A DNA stretch of 64,000 bases from Metridium senile (lineage: Eukaryota > Cnidaria > Anthozoa > Actiniaria > Metridiidae): contig OX459100.1 in the NCBI GenBank assembly GCA_949775045.1, positions 2,791,936-2,855,935 on the forward strand. The letters run 5' to 3'. This document shows positions 30,401 through 42,856 of this stretch, in pieces. Position 1 is the stretch's first letter. Each line of letters begins with the position of its first letter. Both the position numbers and the translations under genes were made by a program. The notes beneath the pieces are model-generated. The model had not been told where the DNA came from, searched no databases, and saw nothing but the letters and a program-made list of their open reading frames with translations.

Positions 30401-33400
30401 GTCCGTGTTTAGCATATCCTTGGTAATAAATGGTGGGATTTTCTGGAAATAAATACATATATAAAATAAATACCAATACTTTACAATGGTTATCTTAGAA
30501 AGGGAATTTTATTTTGAATTTAATATGTAGAAACGTAGCTAAATTGTGAAATAGGAAGTTTAGCCTGAAATAGCTCAAAAATGCAGAAAATCAAAATTGC
30601 TTCACTTCTCGAAAACTTAAGAAGAGTCTAGGATTTATTTTGTAGTAATAGCTAGTATCCTATAGATGCTATAATCTAGCAAATTTTGAAGTATTTTGAT
30701 TTTTCAAGGTCTTCTCATGTTAAGTTTTTTTTACAGACAAGCCCTCTTAAAATATATCTACCCATAATCCTTGTTGGTCTCAGTTTTAGAGCTTTTAGGT
30801 GACTAACTTTATGAAATAAGTAAATTTTATAATACACCCTTTCCAAGAAAGTTTGTCACCCATAAAAAGCAGACAAGCTAGTGGTGCAAAAGATCATGGA
30901 TCAGTTCAGAAATTGAATGTGCGTTTGGCACGCCTTTAATGCTTACAAGTCAAAACGACCATTTCTCAATAGCTCATTGACAAGTTTAGCAATGTGGCCA
31001 TGAAATCCCTGCTTTCTAATAAAGTATACATAGGTTACCCATAGTCCCCTGCACTACTAGCCTGTAAGCTTTTCGCTTTAAGGGTGACAAAGTTTCTCAG
31101 AAAGGGTGTATACAAACCTTTGAAAGGAAGATACAGTTGACAAAGATGTCAAAGTTGAGAATGTCAGGAAATGGTCCACCAGTTTTAGTGTCGGCACGAT
31201 TCCACTTGGCAATGCACTCGCTGAAATACAAAAACCTTGTTATAACATCATTTTATAGTGTGTCTCTAATTTATTATCATTGTAAATAAATAAAAATAAA
31301 AAAAATTGAAAAAAAGTAAAAAAAAAATGACCCCCCTTCCCCCCCCCCAAGTTAGTAATACTAAATAAGCTTATTATCAACTGTTCATTCTCCATGAAAT
31401 ATCTAGAAGGACTTTTATACCACCTTTGATATAAACAATAACCCAACCACCCAGACAAAAGTTATCAATATACAATTTTTGTAAGGCAATCCACATCCAT
31501 TCTGTCTTGGAAGAAGTATACACTACTTTAAATGTGTAATAAATAAAGGATAATTTACATTAATAAAAGTAAAAATGATAAAATCATTGAAATAGTGCAT
31601 TCCATGCCAACTTAAAACAGCAATCATAACTTACGTTAAGAAAAATTAACATTTATTTTGTACACTTTTTTTGTTTTCAGTTCTGCTTATTTTGATATTT
31701 ATTTGTACTTTAAATGTGGCTTTGGTTGATCTCAGTAATGAAACAAAAGAAGAAGAAAATAGGAAAAAAATTAACAAACAAAGAAAATGTAATTTCTAAG
31801 ACCATCATGATACTCTGGGACAATCACCTACAAACAAAAATGCCAAAACCATAATGGACTATGAAATGTTGTAAAAAAAAACCCTAGTTAAAGTATCATC
31901 ATCATCTTTGAAATTGAAATGACAAAATCTTTATCTAGTTTTTAGTTAATGAAATCATACTTTGAAAACAAATCGAATTCCAAAATTGTGTTGATTTCTT
32001 TACTAAAAAAACAACAACAACAACAGAAGTTGTTGCTCAGGGAAAAAAACATAACTTTCCCTAGATGATACCTTTAGCACTAAGCATGCTTGGTAACGGA
32101 AATTCTGCATACTTATGTGCCATCCAACAGCAGGCTGAAAAGATAAACTATATGAAAACGATAGGGCACACAATAACCCTACACATCAAGTCCCATCACT
32201 TACAATGATAAACTTTATGAAAACGATAGGGCACACAATAACCCTAGTACCATATACATCAAGTCCCATCACTTACAATGTCACAAAATAGATTCAAACA
32301 TTACATGATTTGGTTCTTGCAAGCAGTTGTAAATAGAAACAAGTTTCAGCAAAACACTTGTAACAATATCACAAAACAAAATTGATTTGTACACATTACA
32401 TTTGTTTGCACAATGTTGCCAAGCTTATGTTGCCGAACACTTGTAAATAGAAATGAGTCCCAGCAAAGCACTTACAATGTTACAAATACAATTGATTTAC
32501 ACATCACATTTTTGTTTGTGCATGCAAGCATAAAAAAGCACCATATAGCTTATGTTACAGAACACTTCTTAAATGGGAACAAATCCCAGCATAGCACTTA
32601 CAATGTTACAAATAATATTGAATTTACACATTACATTATTTTATGCATGCAAGCACAATGTTGCCAAGCTTATGTTTCCGAAAACTTGTAAATGGGAATG
32701 AATCCCAGCATAGCACTTACAATGCTACAAATATAATTGTTATATAGCTAATAATTTTGACTATATAACAAGCATTCTCATTGGTTGATAGATGCTCACG
32801 TGATACTAGTTAAATCTAACTGTATCCCGACCGGGATACAAGTGCCCAGCGCATTGAATAAAAATTCAAATTTTCTTAATTTACTTGTCTAAAATGATTA
32901 GCTATATAACAAAATGCTTAATGACAGATCCCTCGGGAAACCAGTTAGCTTTGTTTCCCTCGAATCTCAATGTTTCCCTCGGCTGGAGCCTTGGGAAACA
33001 TTGAAATTCTCGGGAAACAAAACTAACTGTTTCCCTCGGGACCAGTCATTAAGTGTATATTGATACACACATTACATTTGTTTGTGCACACAAGCATAGA
33101 AATGTTACCATTTTATACAGTGATTTAAAGGTTTGCTAACATACATGCATTTATCTGTCATCTACTTATACAATGCATAGTTGAGGCAAATGCTTAAAAT
33201 GGTATGACTGCACATAATGTATTATTCTAAGTGAAACTATTTTACAACACCAAAAAAAAGTATGCAGCATTTTGATAAGAAATTGTGACAAGTGTTAGGC
33301 CACTTAAGATTGGGATCTTTCGCTCCAAAGTGCAATTAACTTACCAACATAGCAAAACTTTCTGAGAATTTCTCCATTCACAATTGATGACAATATTCCA

Positions 33401-36400
33401 ATTCACTCACACAGGGTTCGTGCTGATGTCAGTAAACAAAATCTAAGGAGTTTTCAAGGAGTTTTCAAGGACCAAAAAGTAATTTTTAAGCACTTTTTGC
33501 GACAACTTTGATACACGAAAGTTTACGAATTTACAAAAATGATGTACAATACTAGAATTTTTACTTAACTTTAATTTGCAATTATACTAGAATTTTTATC
33601 CTGCTTTGGCTAAAATTAAGGATTTTTTAACGAGTTTTTGCTGATTTTCTAAAATTCAAGGGCTTTTCAAGTGCCCTTAAAAACGTAAATCAAATCTAAG
33701 GAGTTTTCAAGGAGTTTAAGGAGTAGCACGAACCCTGCTCACATAAACACTTGACAATTACATGTAAGTCAAAACAATCCCAACATATTAAGTTGATTCA
33801 TCTAAAAAATCAAATAGAATGAATAATTACCTTGGAAATCCAATCTGTTCAAGGATATAGGATGCTCCTCTTCCACAGCGCCCTGTACTGCCAACGATGA
33901 GGACTTTTGGGAAAAAGGATATCTCATCTCGCTTTTGTGTTACCAAATTTAGCTGGCTTTTGAGGTGATTTACAAGGTCTTCTTCTGATAGATAAGGTTT
34001 GACATGCGGGAACTTTTCATTGGGACTGAATGGAGCAACAACAATGAAATATTAGAAACATGAAAATAATCATCATCATTACAGTGTGGAGACTTGAACC
34101 AAGAACGCTTCAAAGTTATTTTGGACTTAAGTATTGTTATTGCTTCAGCTAATCCAACCAAGGCATCTTTCTAAACAATATAAATGGCCATTTTTTTCAA
34201 TAACAAATATTTAGTAGAGTAATTAGACTCTTTGCTCTACCATTTAGTAGTGACATGCTCTGTCATGCCATTTAACTTCAGGCAAGTAGATGCCACAAAT
34301 GTATCTTCACTCCTACAATGTACTAATAAATAATATATTGTGTTTTAAACTATCAATTTTATAATAATTATTATTTTTTCATTCATATTTGATAACTAGC
34401 CAATTAAGAGGGAAAAGTAAAATAATGTCGATAACTTTTGTTTCTATTTTCAACTCTGTCATTGATAGGCTATGGTTTGTGTCAAAGAAAACTCTGAAGC
34501 ATTCATACATTGTAGTTTGAGACTGTGTTTGCACGGCACAACATTTTTCTAATAGGAGATTTTCTTACTTGAGTTGTTGATGACACCACAGTGCAACACC
34601 CAAAGCACAACCGCACAATCCAGCCATTGGCCCAAACTCTGCAACTTCACGAACTCCTACAGATGATCAAATGTCATTAGCTATCATTTACTTTTTATAT
34701 AACTTTTTTATAATTTTGAGATTTGTGTTGTAAATGTTTCTAACTAGAGGATGTTACCTTGATCATCGACAATGAATTCAACATCCAGTAACTCTCCCTT
34801 GCCCTCGTGAAATCTTGATAGCAGCTCTCTCCACCCATCTTGGCCCTGAGAACAATATTGTGAAAAATCAGTTATTTTATTGTCAAAGAAACTTTGTTAC
34901 CCATTTCACATTTATTGTCAGTCTTAGTTCAGAAAAGTCATAGTTCTGAACAGTCATAGTTCAGAACATTTGAACAATTTGACATTCTCTCCAGAGAATA
35001 CCATTACTACCAGCCCCATCATTATCATCACCGCCATCTCAATCATCAATTACTATCATCATTACTGTCATCACCAACATTATCATCACCATTACTATCG
35101 TTGTCACCATTATTATCATCACCACCATCTCCATCATCAATTACTATCATCATTACTGTCATCACCAACATTATCATCACCATTACTATCGTTGTCACCA
35201 TCATTATCATCACCACCATCTCAATCATCAATTACTATCATCATCACTGTCATCACCATCATTATCATCACCATTACTATCGTTGTCACCATCATTATCA
35301 TCACCACCATCTCCATCATCAATTACTATCATCATTACTGTCATCACCAACATTATCATCACCATTACTATCGTTGTCACCATCATTATCATCACCACCA
35401 TCTCAATCATCAATTACTATCATCATCACTGTCATCACCAACATTATCATCACCATTACTATCGTTGTCACCATCATTATCATCACCACCATCTCAATCA
35501 TCAATTACTATCATCATCACTGTCATCACCATCATTATCATCACCATTACTATCGTTGTCACCATCATTATCATCACCACCATCTCAATCATCAATTACT
35601 ATCATCATCACTGTCATCACCATCATTATCATCACCATTACTATCGTTGTCACCATTATTATCATCACCACCATCTCAATCATCACCCTAGTAAAAAAAA
35701 ATCCGGAATACCGGCGGAATCCCGGCGGAATCCCGGCGGAATTCCATTCGGACCCGGAATTCCGGACGGAATTCCGCCGGTATTCCGGTGGAATATGGAT
35801 TTTTTTCCGGAGGCCGTAAACCTTTAAAAAAATCTAAAACATCCAAAAAACCATTTAAAAAGGATTTGTGGTTTGATTGTCTTCATAAAATTAATGAAAA
35901 CCAAATTTTCTCTTAATCCGGAATTCATCTGGAATCCGTCCGGAATTTATCCGGAAACCATTTTTTTTTTCCGGAAACCGGAATATTTTGAAAAACTCCA
36001 AAACTTCGAAAAAAGCACTTAGGAACGTTATATGGTTTATTATTTTCAATAAAATAGTGAAAATTCTTGTTTTTCTTGATCCGGAATTCATCTGGAATTT
36101 GGCCGGAAACCGGAGTATTTTTCCGGAGTCCGGAATATTTTTCCAGAGTCCGGAATATTTTTCTGATGTCCGGAGTATTATTCCGGAAGCTGGAAATATT
36201 CCCTACCCTAAAAAACTGTCAAGAAAACATTAACTGATGTTTTTTTATAATGACTTAATTGATCCCCTATAATATATCAGATTCAGAAATTCCCAAAATC
36301 GATTTTTGAAAATCCTTTTATTTTTATTTAATTCAAAAAATATCAAAACAATTGCTTTTTATTGTATTGTGATTATACAAAAAAGAAAAAAAAAAGAAAA

Positions 36401-39400
36401 GAGATAAAAAAAAGAACAAGGCAAACAAACAAACCCAAAGGTCATCCAAGGGCACAAGGGTGTCACATGATCAAAAGCAGCCTGTTGATTGGTCCATCAC
36501 GACATGAGGCGGGAGTTTGCTAAGTTTGGCATGGTGAGTTGTCAAAGCTGGTGTGTTTGCAAAGTCTGCCTGTTTGTAAAGTTTTTTTCTGCTGAAGAAA
36601 AGACCCTAAATCAGGCCTTTTTACCTATTTGAAGTAAGTGAATTATGAATTTCATATTTTCTTTGTTTATTGTTAATGTAGCTCAGAACTACCATTGAAA
36701 TCTGTGCATTTTTTATCAGAAAATCGTGAAAAAGCTCGCCATTTCTTGTTCTTGAATGGACTTGCAAAGTGTGCTGAAAATCAAGTCTTTTTAATGCTGT
36801 TGAGGTAAGTAGACTTTAAAATTACATTGTTTTAAGATGAAAGTTGATTACTCAAAGTGTCTTTGATTTGTCATTGTAATGTTTATGCTTTTTTATCAGA
36901 AAATCGTGAGAGGAAGTTTGCTTGTCTTTTCAAAGAGCCGAGGCGGACCAAACAACCAAAGTCATTTTGCATGGATGGAAATTATGTTCATAGAGTAAGT
37001 ATAAATTTAGATTGTTTATTTTTCAAGTTTTCCGTTGATTTCCCGAAGTTCCAATGAGTATTTTTGCATTCTTCAATCGGAAAATCGATGAATATCTCTT
37101 GTCACTTTTAACTTTGCTTCAAAAATGGTCAAATTACAATCTTATCTGTTAATTTTACCAAAAATATGTCAAATTCATCAAATTCACATTTTCAGTTTGC
37201 AGCTTAAACTAAAAGGCTTCTTTTTATTTCAGATATCTAGTCATCTTCATTGCAAAGATGTGGCGAACTTCGCGAGTTCAATCGTCCAACTACGTACCTC
37301 AGAAGTGACTCAAAATATTTTCCATGTGATTCATTCCTCAATTTATAACATCTGTAAGCTTGTAAATCATGGCAAAAACGCATATGTTATTTATGTATAT
37401 TGTTGCACAGAAGTATATTTGAAAATAAATGTGTTGTACTCTGATCTATCTCGATGTGTTTTAGTCTAGCATGAATGAGTTTGTGTTCAATGACATCCGG
37501 AATTCAATACCGCCGGAATGCCGGAAATAATTCCGGGTATTCCGGCCGGAATTCCACCGGAATTTACCCTGAATATAGGCCGGTATATACCCGGAATTCC
37601 GCCGGAATTCCGCCGGTATTCCACCGGAATTTACCCGGAATATAGGCCGGTATTTACCCGGAATTCCGCCGGTATTCCGCCGGTATTCCGCCGGTATTCC
37701 GCCGGTATTCCGCCGGTATTCCGCCGGTATTCCGCCGGTATTCCGCCGGTATTCCGTCCGGATACCGCCGGATGCCGGCAATAATACCAGGTGGTCCGGA
37801 CGGAGTCCGCACGGAATCCCGCCGGTATTCCGGGCGGTATTCCGGGCGGTATTCCGCTGGTATTCCGCCGGCATTCCGCCGGAATTCCGGGTAAATCCCG
37901 GTCGGTATTCCGCCGGAATTCCGGAAATTTTTTTACTAGGGCAATTACTATCATCATTACTGTCATCACCAACATTATCATCACCATTACTATCGTTGTC
38001 ACCATTATTATCATCACCACCATCTCCATCATCAATTACTATCATCATCACTGTCATCACCATCATTATCATCACCATTACTATCGTTGTCACCATTATT
38101 ATCATCACCACCATCTCCATCATCAATTACTATCATCATCACTGTCATCACCATCATTATCATCACCATTACTATCGTTGTCACCATCATTATCATCACC
38201 ACCATCTCAATCATCAATTACTATCATCATCACTGTCATCACCATCATTATCATCACCATTACTATCGTTGTCACCATTATTATCATCACCACCATCTCC
38301 ATCATCAATTACTATCATCATTACTGTCATCCCCAACATTATCATCACCATTACTATCGTTGTCACCATTATTATCATCACCACCATCTCCATCATCAAT
38401 TACTATCATCATTACTGTCAACACCATCATCACCGACATTTACTATTACTATCATTGTCACCATTATTATCATCACCACCATCTCCATCATCAATTACTA
38501 TCATCGTTACTGTCAACACCATCATCACCGACATTCACCATTACTATCATCGTCACCATCATTATCATCACCGCCATCTCCATCATCAATTACTATCATC
38601 ATTACTGTCAACACCATCATCACCGACATTCACCATTACTATCATCGTCACCATCATTATCATCACCGCCATCTCCATCATCAATTACTATCATCATTAC
38701 TGTCAACACCATCATCACCGACATTTACTATTACTATCATTGTCACCATCATTATCATCACCGCCATCTCCATCATCAATTACTATCATCATTACTGTCA
38801 ACACCATCATCACCGACATTCACCATTACTATCATCGTCACAATCATTATCATCACCGCCATCTCCATCATCAATTACTATCATCATTACTGTCAACACC
38901 ATCATCATCAACATTATCATCACCATTACTACCGTTGTCACCATTATTATCATCAACACCATCATCAATTACTATCATCATTACTGTCAACACCATCATG
39001 AAACTTCATGTGTAGGATATACCTTGTAAGCATGTCCAAAGTAGATATGTGTGTGTTCAAGTGGTAGACAGTCAAGTGGTAATTCTTTTATACCAACAAT
39101 ATAAGCATCTTTGGGTGCAGTGGACCACGATCCTTCCTCTACGATTGAGCAACCAACCCTATAATTGATTCAAAAATTTTATAAAAACATAAAACATAAA
39201 ATATAGGTTGGTGTTTTTGAAGCCGTTCAATAAACTTGCAGATAAATAAACTTGGCTGTGCAAACCTGATAAAACACTTCTGCTCATTTATTAAACAGTA
39301 CTTGTTTAAAAAATACATCATTATCAAAATTCCACAAAGTGCAAAATAATTTCATATCCGACACTATATGAAAAGCACAAAAACACAGTTGAGACATGCA

Positions 39401-40287
39401 CATGGCACTGGAATTTTCACAGTTATATGAAATCTGCTCTATTAAACCCCATTGGACTGGCATGTACAACCTTGCACATCAGTAAGAACAAGAGGACATA
39501 GCTGCCAGTCAAAGTATATTGATTGCTAATCCATAAAAGGTCACAACTATGTTGGCCAGCCAATATCTTGTAATACTTAAGGGAGGAAATTGTAATTATA
39601 GCACCACGGCTGATTACACTTGACGTGACGCAGGGTAGTGGTCTAGAACACAAAGCGTGCAGTATGTAAATCACAGTAAACTAAGTACTGCTGCATGCTG
39701 ACTAGACAGTCATAATTCAGCTTATTTTGTTTCACAACAGGACTATCTTTCATGCTTTTTGAAATCGAGGTCAGGATATACTAGGAACAAAAGGGTTTGG
39801 CAATTAAAGGAAAAATAGAGGGTCAAATTGAAGATGTAGTTGGCCGCACGTGTAATTTTTGTTTATATTCGTATCTGATAAATATTACGGTACCTTTTGT
39901 ATTCTTCAATGGGATAACAACGATCTCCTGATTTCTCAACGAAGATTTCGCAACCTAAACAACAAGCATACAAAAGGTTACATTAATATTGCGTCAGGTC
40001 AGTTGGGGTCAGTTTCATTGGCGCATTTTACACTTGATAAATTTTTAAAATTAGTGTCAATTCCTAAATTGTTTAAAAACAATATTATTTCTATTAACCT
40101 AGAAGATTGTTTTCCTAAGAATCATAATAATTACTATATTAAACAGTAAGGCAAAACACGGGATTACTAACCCACCTGAATGAATCAGTTCCGAACACGT
40201 TCTAGGAGTCATCGGAGTTCTCTGTTCATTTTGCTTTGATTCCGCACGGAGCCAAAACGTTAACCCTTGTCCGATTTGTACAGGCAT
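27403..40287 (-). CDS. Saccharopine dehydrogenase, LYS1 type, copy 3
   Basis: Eleven exons at positions homologous to copy 2 join in phase into 402 codons: 40287-40176, 39954-39894, 39158-39023, 34845-34758, 34656-34569, 34025-33831, 31220-31118, 30442-30396, 29824-29711, 28859-28742, 27549-27403. Family motifs are as in copy 2, with the Lys/His pair in IKELP and FGHAYK kept. Differences include MPVQIGQGLTFW at the start, DEISFFPK before the nucleotide loop and LNTDN in exon 8. The tail ends in an acidic serine-rich EDTSSSDSD, probably the ancestral end, since copy 2 shows a 7-base deletion there. Intron 3 is 3.9 kb long because of a minisatellite interrupted by a 2.26-kb element. A CRE-like and a TATA-like motif lie upstream. 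Confidence 0.88.
27674..27953. repeat. Foldback MITE in last intron of copy 3, only in unit B
   Basis: Inverted ends TAGCTAATTCAATTAACTT and reverse complement flank about 280 bp; unit A reads straight through (GATATACGG at about 13594). Confidence 0.85.
28067..28530 (+). mobile_element. 5'-truncated non-LTR retrotransposon (CR1/L2-like) 3' end
   Basis: A frame from 28067 reads VDNIIEMVQKKALRIIFP and continues through LAGICSLNERCALTC to YSLRSGNTTR before a stop at 28315. This is the usual C-terminal end of CR1/L2-type reverse transcriptase ORFs. A short 3' UTR ends in CAATAAACTATTATT and passes into ATT/ACT microsatellites, as is typical for these tails. Unit A lacks the insertion. Confidence 0.8.
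28887..29128. repeat. 242-bp foldback MITE, TA target site, only in unit B
   Basis: Ends CTGTGCGACT and AGTCGCACAG with arms of about 100 bp, flanked by TA at 28885-28886 and 29129-29130. Empty site in unit A near 14107. Confidence 0.9.
29230..29330. repeat. (TAA)n plus GCGC-type LINE/SINE tail
   Basis: An AATAATAATAAT run followed by TTTCTATAGCGCAAAAATTC and AATGCGCTT. Similar tails are at 15226-15275, 55140-55225 and 58535-58600, which suggests one retroposon tail family. Confidence 0.5.
32738..33058. repeat. Foldback element with GGGAAACA blocks, only in unit B
   Basis: Ends related to TATATAGCTAATAATTTTGAC and inner inverted CTCGGGAAAC/GTTTCCCTCG blocks. Unit A has the uninterrupted sequence near 17495. 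Confidence 0.7.
33412..33737. repeat. hAT-like MITE (CAGGGTTCGTGCT ends), only in unit B
   Basis: Terminal inverted repeats CAGGGTTCGTGCT and AGCACGAACCCTG, with subterminal AAGGAGTTTTCAAGGAG repeats. A short direct repeat CTCACA flanks it. The empty site ATTCATTCACATAAAC is in unit A at about 17845. Confidence 0.85.
34080..34175 (-). repeat. tRNA-like SINE head
   Basis: On the minus strand TTGGTTGGATTAGCTGAAG (A-box like) precedes TTGGTTCAAGTCTCCAC (B-box like) by about 40 bases. No full SINE body was defined. Absent from the matching place in unit A, which has the Crypton-like fragment. Confidence 0.45.
35003..35685. repeat. ATC-rich minisatellite in copy 3 intron 3, first part
   Basis: The same array as in copy 2 (19375-20140), here with about 91-bp periods. 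It is interrupted by the 2.26-kb element and continues at 37944-39000. Confidence 0.92.
35686..37941. mobile_element. 2.26-kb CCCTAGTAAAAAAA terminal-repeat element
   Basis: Ends CCCTAGTAAAAAAA...TCCGGA are inverted; a CA dinucleotide flanks both sides and, with one copy removed, restores the minisatellite unit. Both terminal zones (35700-36190 and 37500-37930) are arrays of CCGGAATTCCGCCGGTATTCC-type sub-repeats in inverted arrangement. No transposase was found. The core (36400-37470) carries several consensus splice sites and a polyadenylation signal. The family is unknown to me; the long subterminal arrays recall Zisupton or other large-TIR DNA transposons, but this is only a resemblance. 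Confidence 0.8.
36480..37469 (+). other. Putative spliced transcription unit inside the 2.26-kb element
   Basis: Donors GTAAGT follow 36633, 36804 and 36994. Acceptors TTTTTTATCAG precede 36720 and 36900, and TTTATTTCAG precedes 37233. Exons 36720-36804 and 36900-36994 start with the same AAAATCGTGA, as if duplicated. Exon 36900-36994 (from NRERKFACLFKEPRR) stays in frame with 37233-37469 (ISSHLHCKDVANF to SRCVLV, stop). AATAAA lies at 37424-37429. The upstream exons do not join it in phase, so it may be non-coding or start at an internal ATG. No known protein recognised. Confidence 0.4.
37944..39000. repeat. ATC-rich minisatellite in copy 3 intron 3, second part
   Basis: Continuation of the array. 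Early units match the first part; later units differ (CTGTCAACACCATCATCACC), showing local homogenisation of sub-blocks. It ends about 20 bp from exon 3. Confidence 0.92.
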
Positions 40288-40497
40288 TCTTAAATTACTC
40301 TTTTTATGCAGAAAGATATCTCTGAAGTTCAATAAAACGCTTTTTTCCCGTTTGCAATATAAACACGTCGCTAAGCAATTTATATTACTGGTCTGACCGA
40401 ACCTTTCGACGAACTATACTCACTAAACTTGTTGGAAACCGGTTTTGTTAGTTCGTAGCTTCGTCACGTGGTGCTCCACGTGATGTGGTATTACTAT

Positions 40498-40545
40498 CAC
40501 GTCAATGACGTAATGGCGTCTATCACGTAGCACATATATAAATCC
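40498..40545 (-). promoter_or_regulatory. Putative core promoter of copy 3
   Basis: About 215-255 bp upstream of the ATG, the minus strand has TTTATATATG (TATA-like, near 40527-40536). The plus strand reads ACGTCAATGACGTAA, a CRE-half-site pair, at about 40500-40514. The CRE pair is also present upstream of copy 2, but the segment with the TATA-like box is deleted there. There are no transcription-start data. Confidence 0.3.
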
Positions 40546-40568
40546 CGCGAAAACGAAACTTCTGGTTA

Positions 40569-41273
40569 GGGACCGGTCATTATTTATGTGGGGGGTGGGG
40601 GGGAAATTTTTTGTCTGAATCAAAAAGACTATCCCTGGCCCACCCCCTGAGGTATTACATTTAACTTTTGACCCACCCCAAATGGAATTCATTTCAGAGG
40701 CAGCCCCCCCCCCCCTCCCCCTTCAGGCAGCTGTCTTTCAAATTGATTAAGGGCATTACCCTAGACAGTTTCACTGTTGAAAATCTCTGTTTCCCAGAAG
40801 GCTACACGATTACGTGCACATGCACTTTGCGAAGAGGAACTAAGTAAAGATAGCCTTGCAAAGGTTAATAAGAGAAGTGCCATTAAACATTTAGAAATAA
40901 TGAAGAATCAAGGACTATTTGCTCTGGATGCATATGAACTTATTGACAATACTTTTGAAAGACTTCAAATGTTGTAGAAATATTACTGTTTGCTTTGTTA
41001 AACTGATAGAAACTAAAAAAAATTAATGTTGCTTTTTATACATACTACATGGCAATTAATATACTAGGTTTGCATGGAAACACGTTTTTTATCCAATTTG
41101 ATAACACACAACTTACTTTATACATTCATGTATGTTCTTTACAAAAGAGAAATGGCCCACCCACAACTCAGTGAAATTTAATTCCAACCCACCCCCTGTC
41201 ATTGAAAAATATAAGCATGGCCCCCCCTATGATTTCTCCCCCCCACCCCCCCACATAAATAATGACCGGTCCC
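40569..41273 (+). mobile_element. 705-bp PIF/Harbinger-like element (GGGACCGGTCATTATTTATG ends)
   Basis: Inverted ends of about 40 bp and flanking TTA trinucleotides (40566-40568 and 41274-41276) fit the TWA target sites of the PIF/Harbinger group. Unit A lacks it. Inside, an acceptor TTTCCCAG at about 40795 opens a terminal-exon-like frame ending at 40977 (ATRLRAHALCEEELSKDSL ... ERLQML, stop), whose source protein I do not recognise. Confidence 0.65.
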
Positions 41274-41433
41274 TTAGAGATGTGCGAAATTACTAGATAT
41301 TTTTTAATTTGTTGCTTTCAAAATGTTCTCTCTTATTAGAACGTATTCGTATGACCCACTATTAACATGCAAATGAGCAAATAATATAAACAAAAATATG
41401 CTAATGAGGTGTCTTGTATATTATGCTTCAGTG

Positions 41434-42856
41434 AGTCGTGTACAGGACCCGAAGTGATCCCAGGACCCGAAGTGATCCCGGGACCCCAAGTGATCCCCAA
41501 ACCTTCTGTTATTGTACCCGAAGTGATCCCAGGACCCGAAATGAACTCGAGATAGGACCCGAACTGATCCCCGTATATACTACGGAATGGACATGTGGGA
41601 ATAGAATACTTTTAATTATTTTTTAAAACAGTAACTGTTTTATTATATGGCTTAGATATTTCTGGAATTCTGATTGGTTGACGCGCGGTCCATCAAAAGG
41701 CGTATAGGGCCGTTTCTATGACAACAGCCCATATTCGTATTTTTTCAGCCAAAAAAGCCATATAATAAACGATTTATTAACCTTGCTTGTTCGGTCTGTA
41801 CGGGAAAATATCAGACCTCGGTCTTTTACGATTTCTGGCGGAAAAATAATGTAATCAATTTTAGTGGGAAATTGAAAACGAGGCCGGGTTTCAAAAAATT
41901 ATACATTTAGATTAAATTTGACTTTGACTGCTATCTCTTCGGTTTTGAACGTTTCTCAATGAGTTTTTTCAAATGTGCATTTTAAAATTTTGCATAACCC
42001 TCGTCATTTCCCCGCCAAAACTCGAAACATTTGTAGAAGTTTCTTTGTGTGTGTTCTCTTCACATGTAAAATTTGAAGTTGATCGGACTTGACTATAAAA
42101 TGTTATTCAAATTCACGGTTAAAAACGCCGATTTCACTGCCAGCCCAGCGTGTTTAAATAAATAATAATTTGTTGTGATATGAATTTATGCATGTTATCA
42201 TGTTGACATATAAGTTCAGTTTTAAGAGTTTTATTATTGAAAATGAATCGCTTTTGTATATAATTATATGCCTTTGTTTATTATTACTGTTACAAATGCA
42301 AAGGTTAAACACTGGTAACCTGGCAAGCATCGCAAGGAATTAAGAGCACGGACTAACGACAGTAGTCCCTGAAAAATGCTTCATCTTAAAGAAATGTACA
42401 AGCAAACTCGATTGTTTAATATTTGAGATGCTTTATATTTTACGCTAAACGTTCAGACGGACTCTGTACAAATTCAACCTCCCTTGACAATAACATCGGA
42501 GGATGTCCAATCGTTGTAATTTTTTGTGTTGGTTTTTTTAAAAACTTAACAATAAATAATTAAAGAAATGAATAAATAAAATAATTAAAAGTGGCAATAA
42601 AATAAAATTCCTATTTCCATTCTAAGTCCATTCCGTAGAATATACGGGGATCAGTTCGGGTCCTATCTCGGGTTCATTTCGGGTCCTGGGATTACTTTGG
42701 GTACAATAACAACAGTTTTGGGGATCACTTGGGGTCCCGGGATCACTTCGGGTCCTGGGATTACTTCGGGTACAATAACAACAGTTTTGGGGATCACTTG
42801 GGGTCCCGGGATCACTTCGGGTCCTGGTATCACTTCGGGTCCTGTACAGTCGCACT
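41434..42856. mobile_element. 1.4-kb element with inverted ACCCGAAGTGATCC arrays
   Basis: Left arm 41434-41590 and right arm 42625-42850 are inverted, each made of GGACCCGAAGTGATCC sub-repeats and ending in GTACAGGACCCGAAGTGATC. The core (41600-42600) is AT-rich with no gene seen. Present only in unit B. Confidence 0.75.

Noticed and set aside
37461..38126. 221-codon minus-strand frame with GIPAEYRRNTGG repeats
   Set aside because: Comes from the CCGGTATTCCG sub-repeats of the CCCTAG element and the minisatellite beside it.
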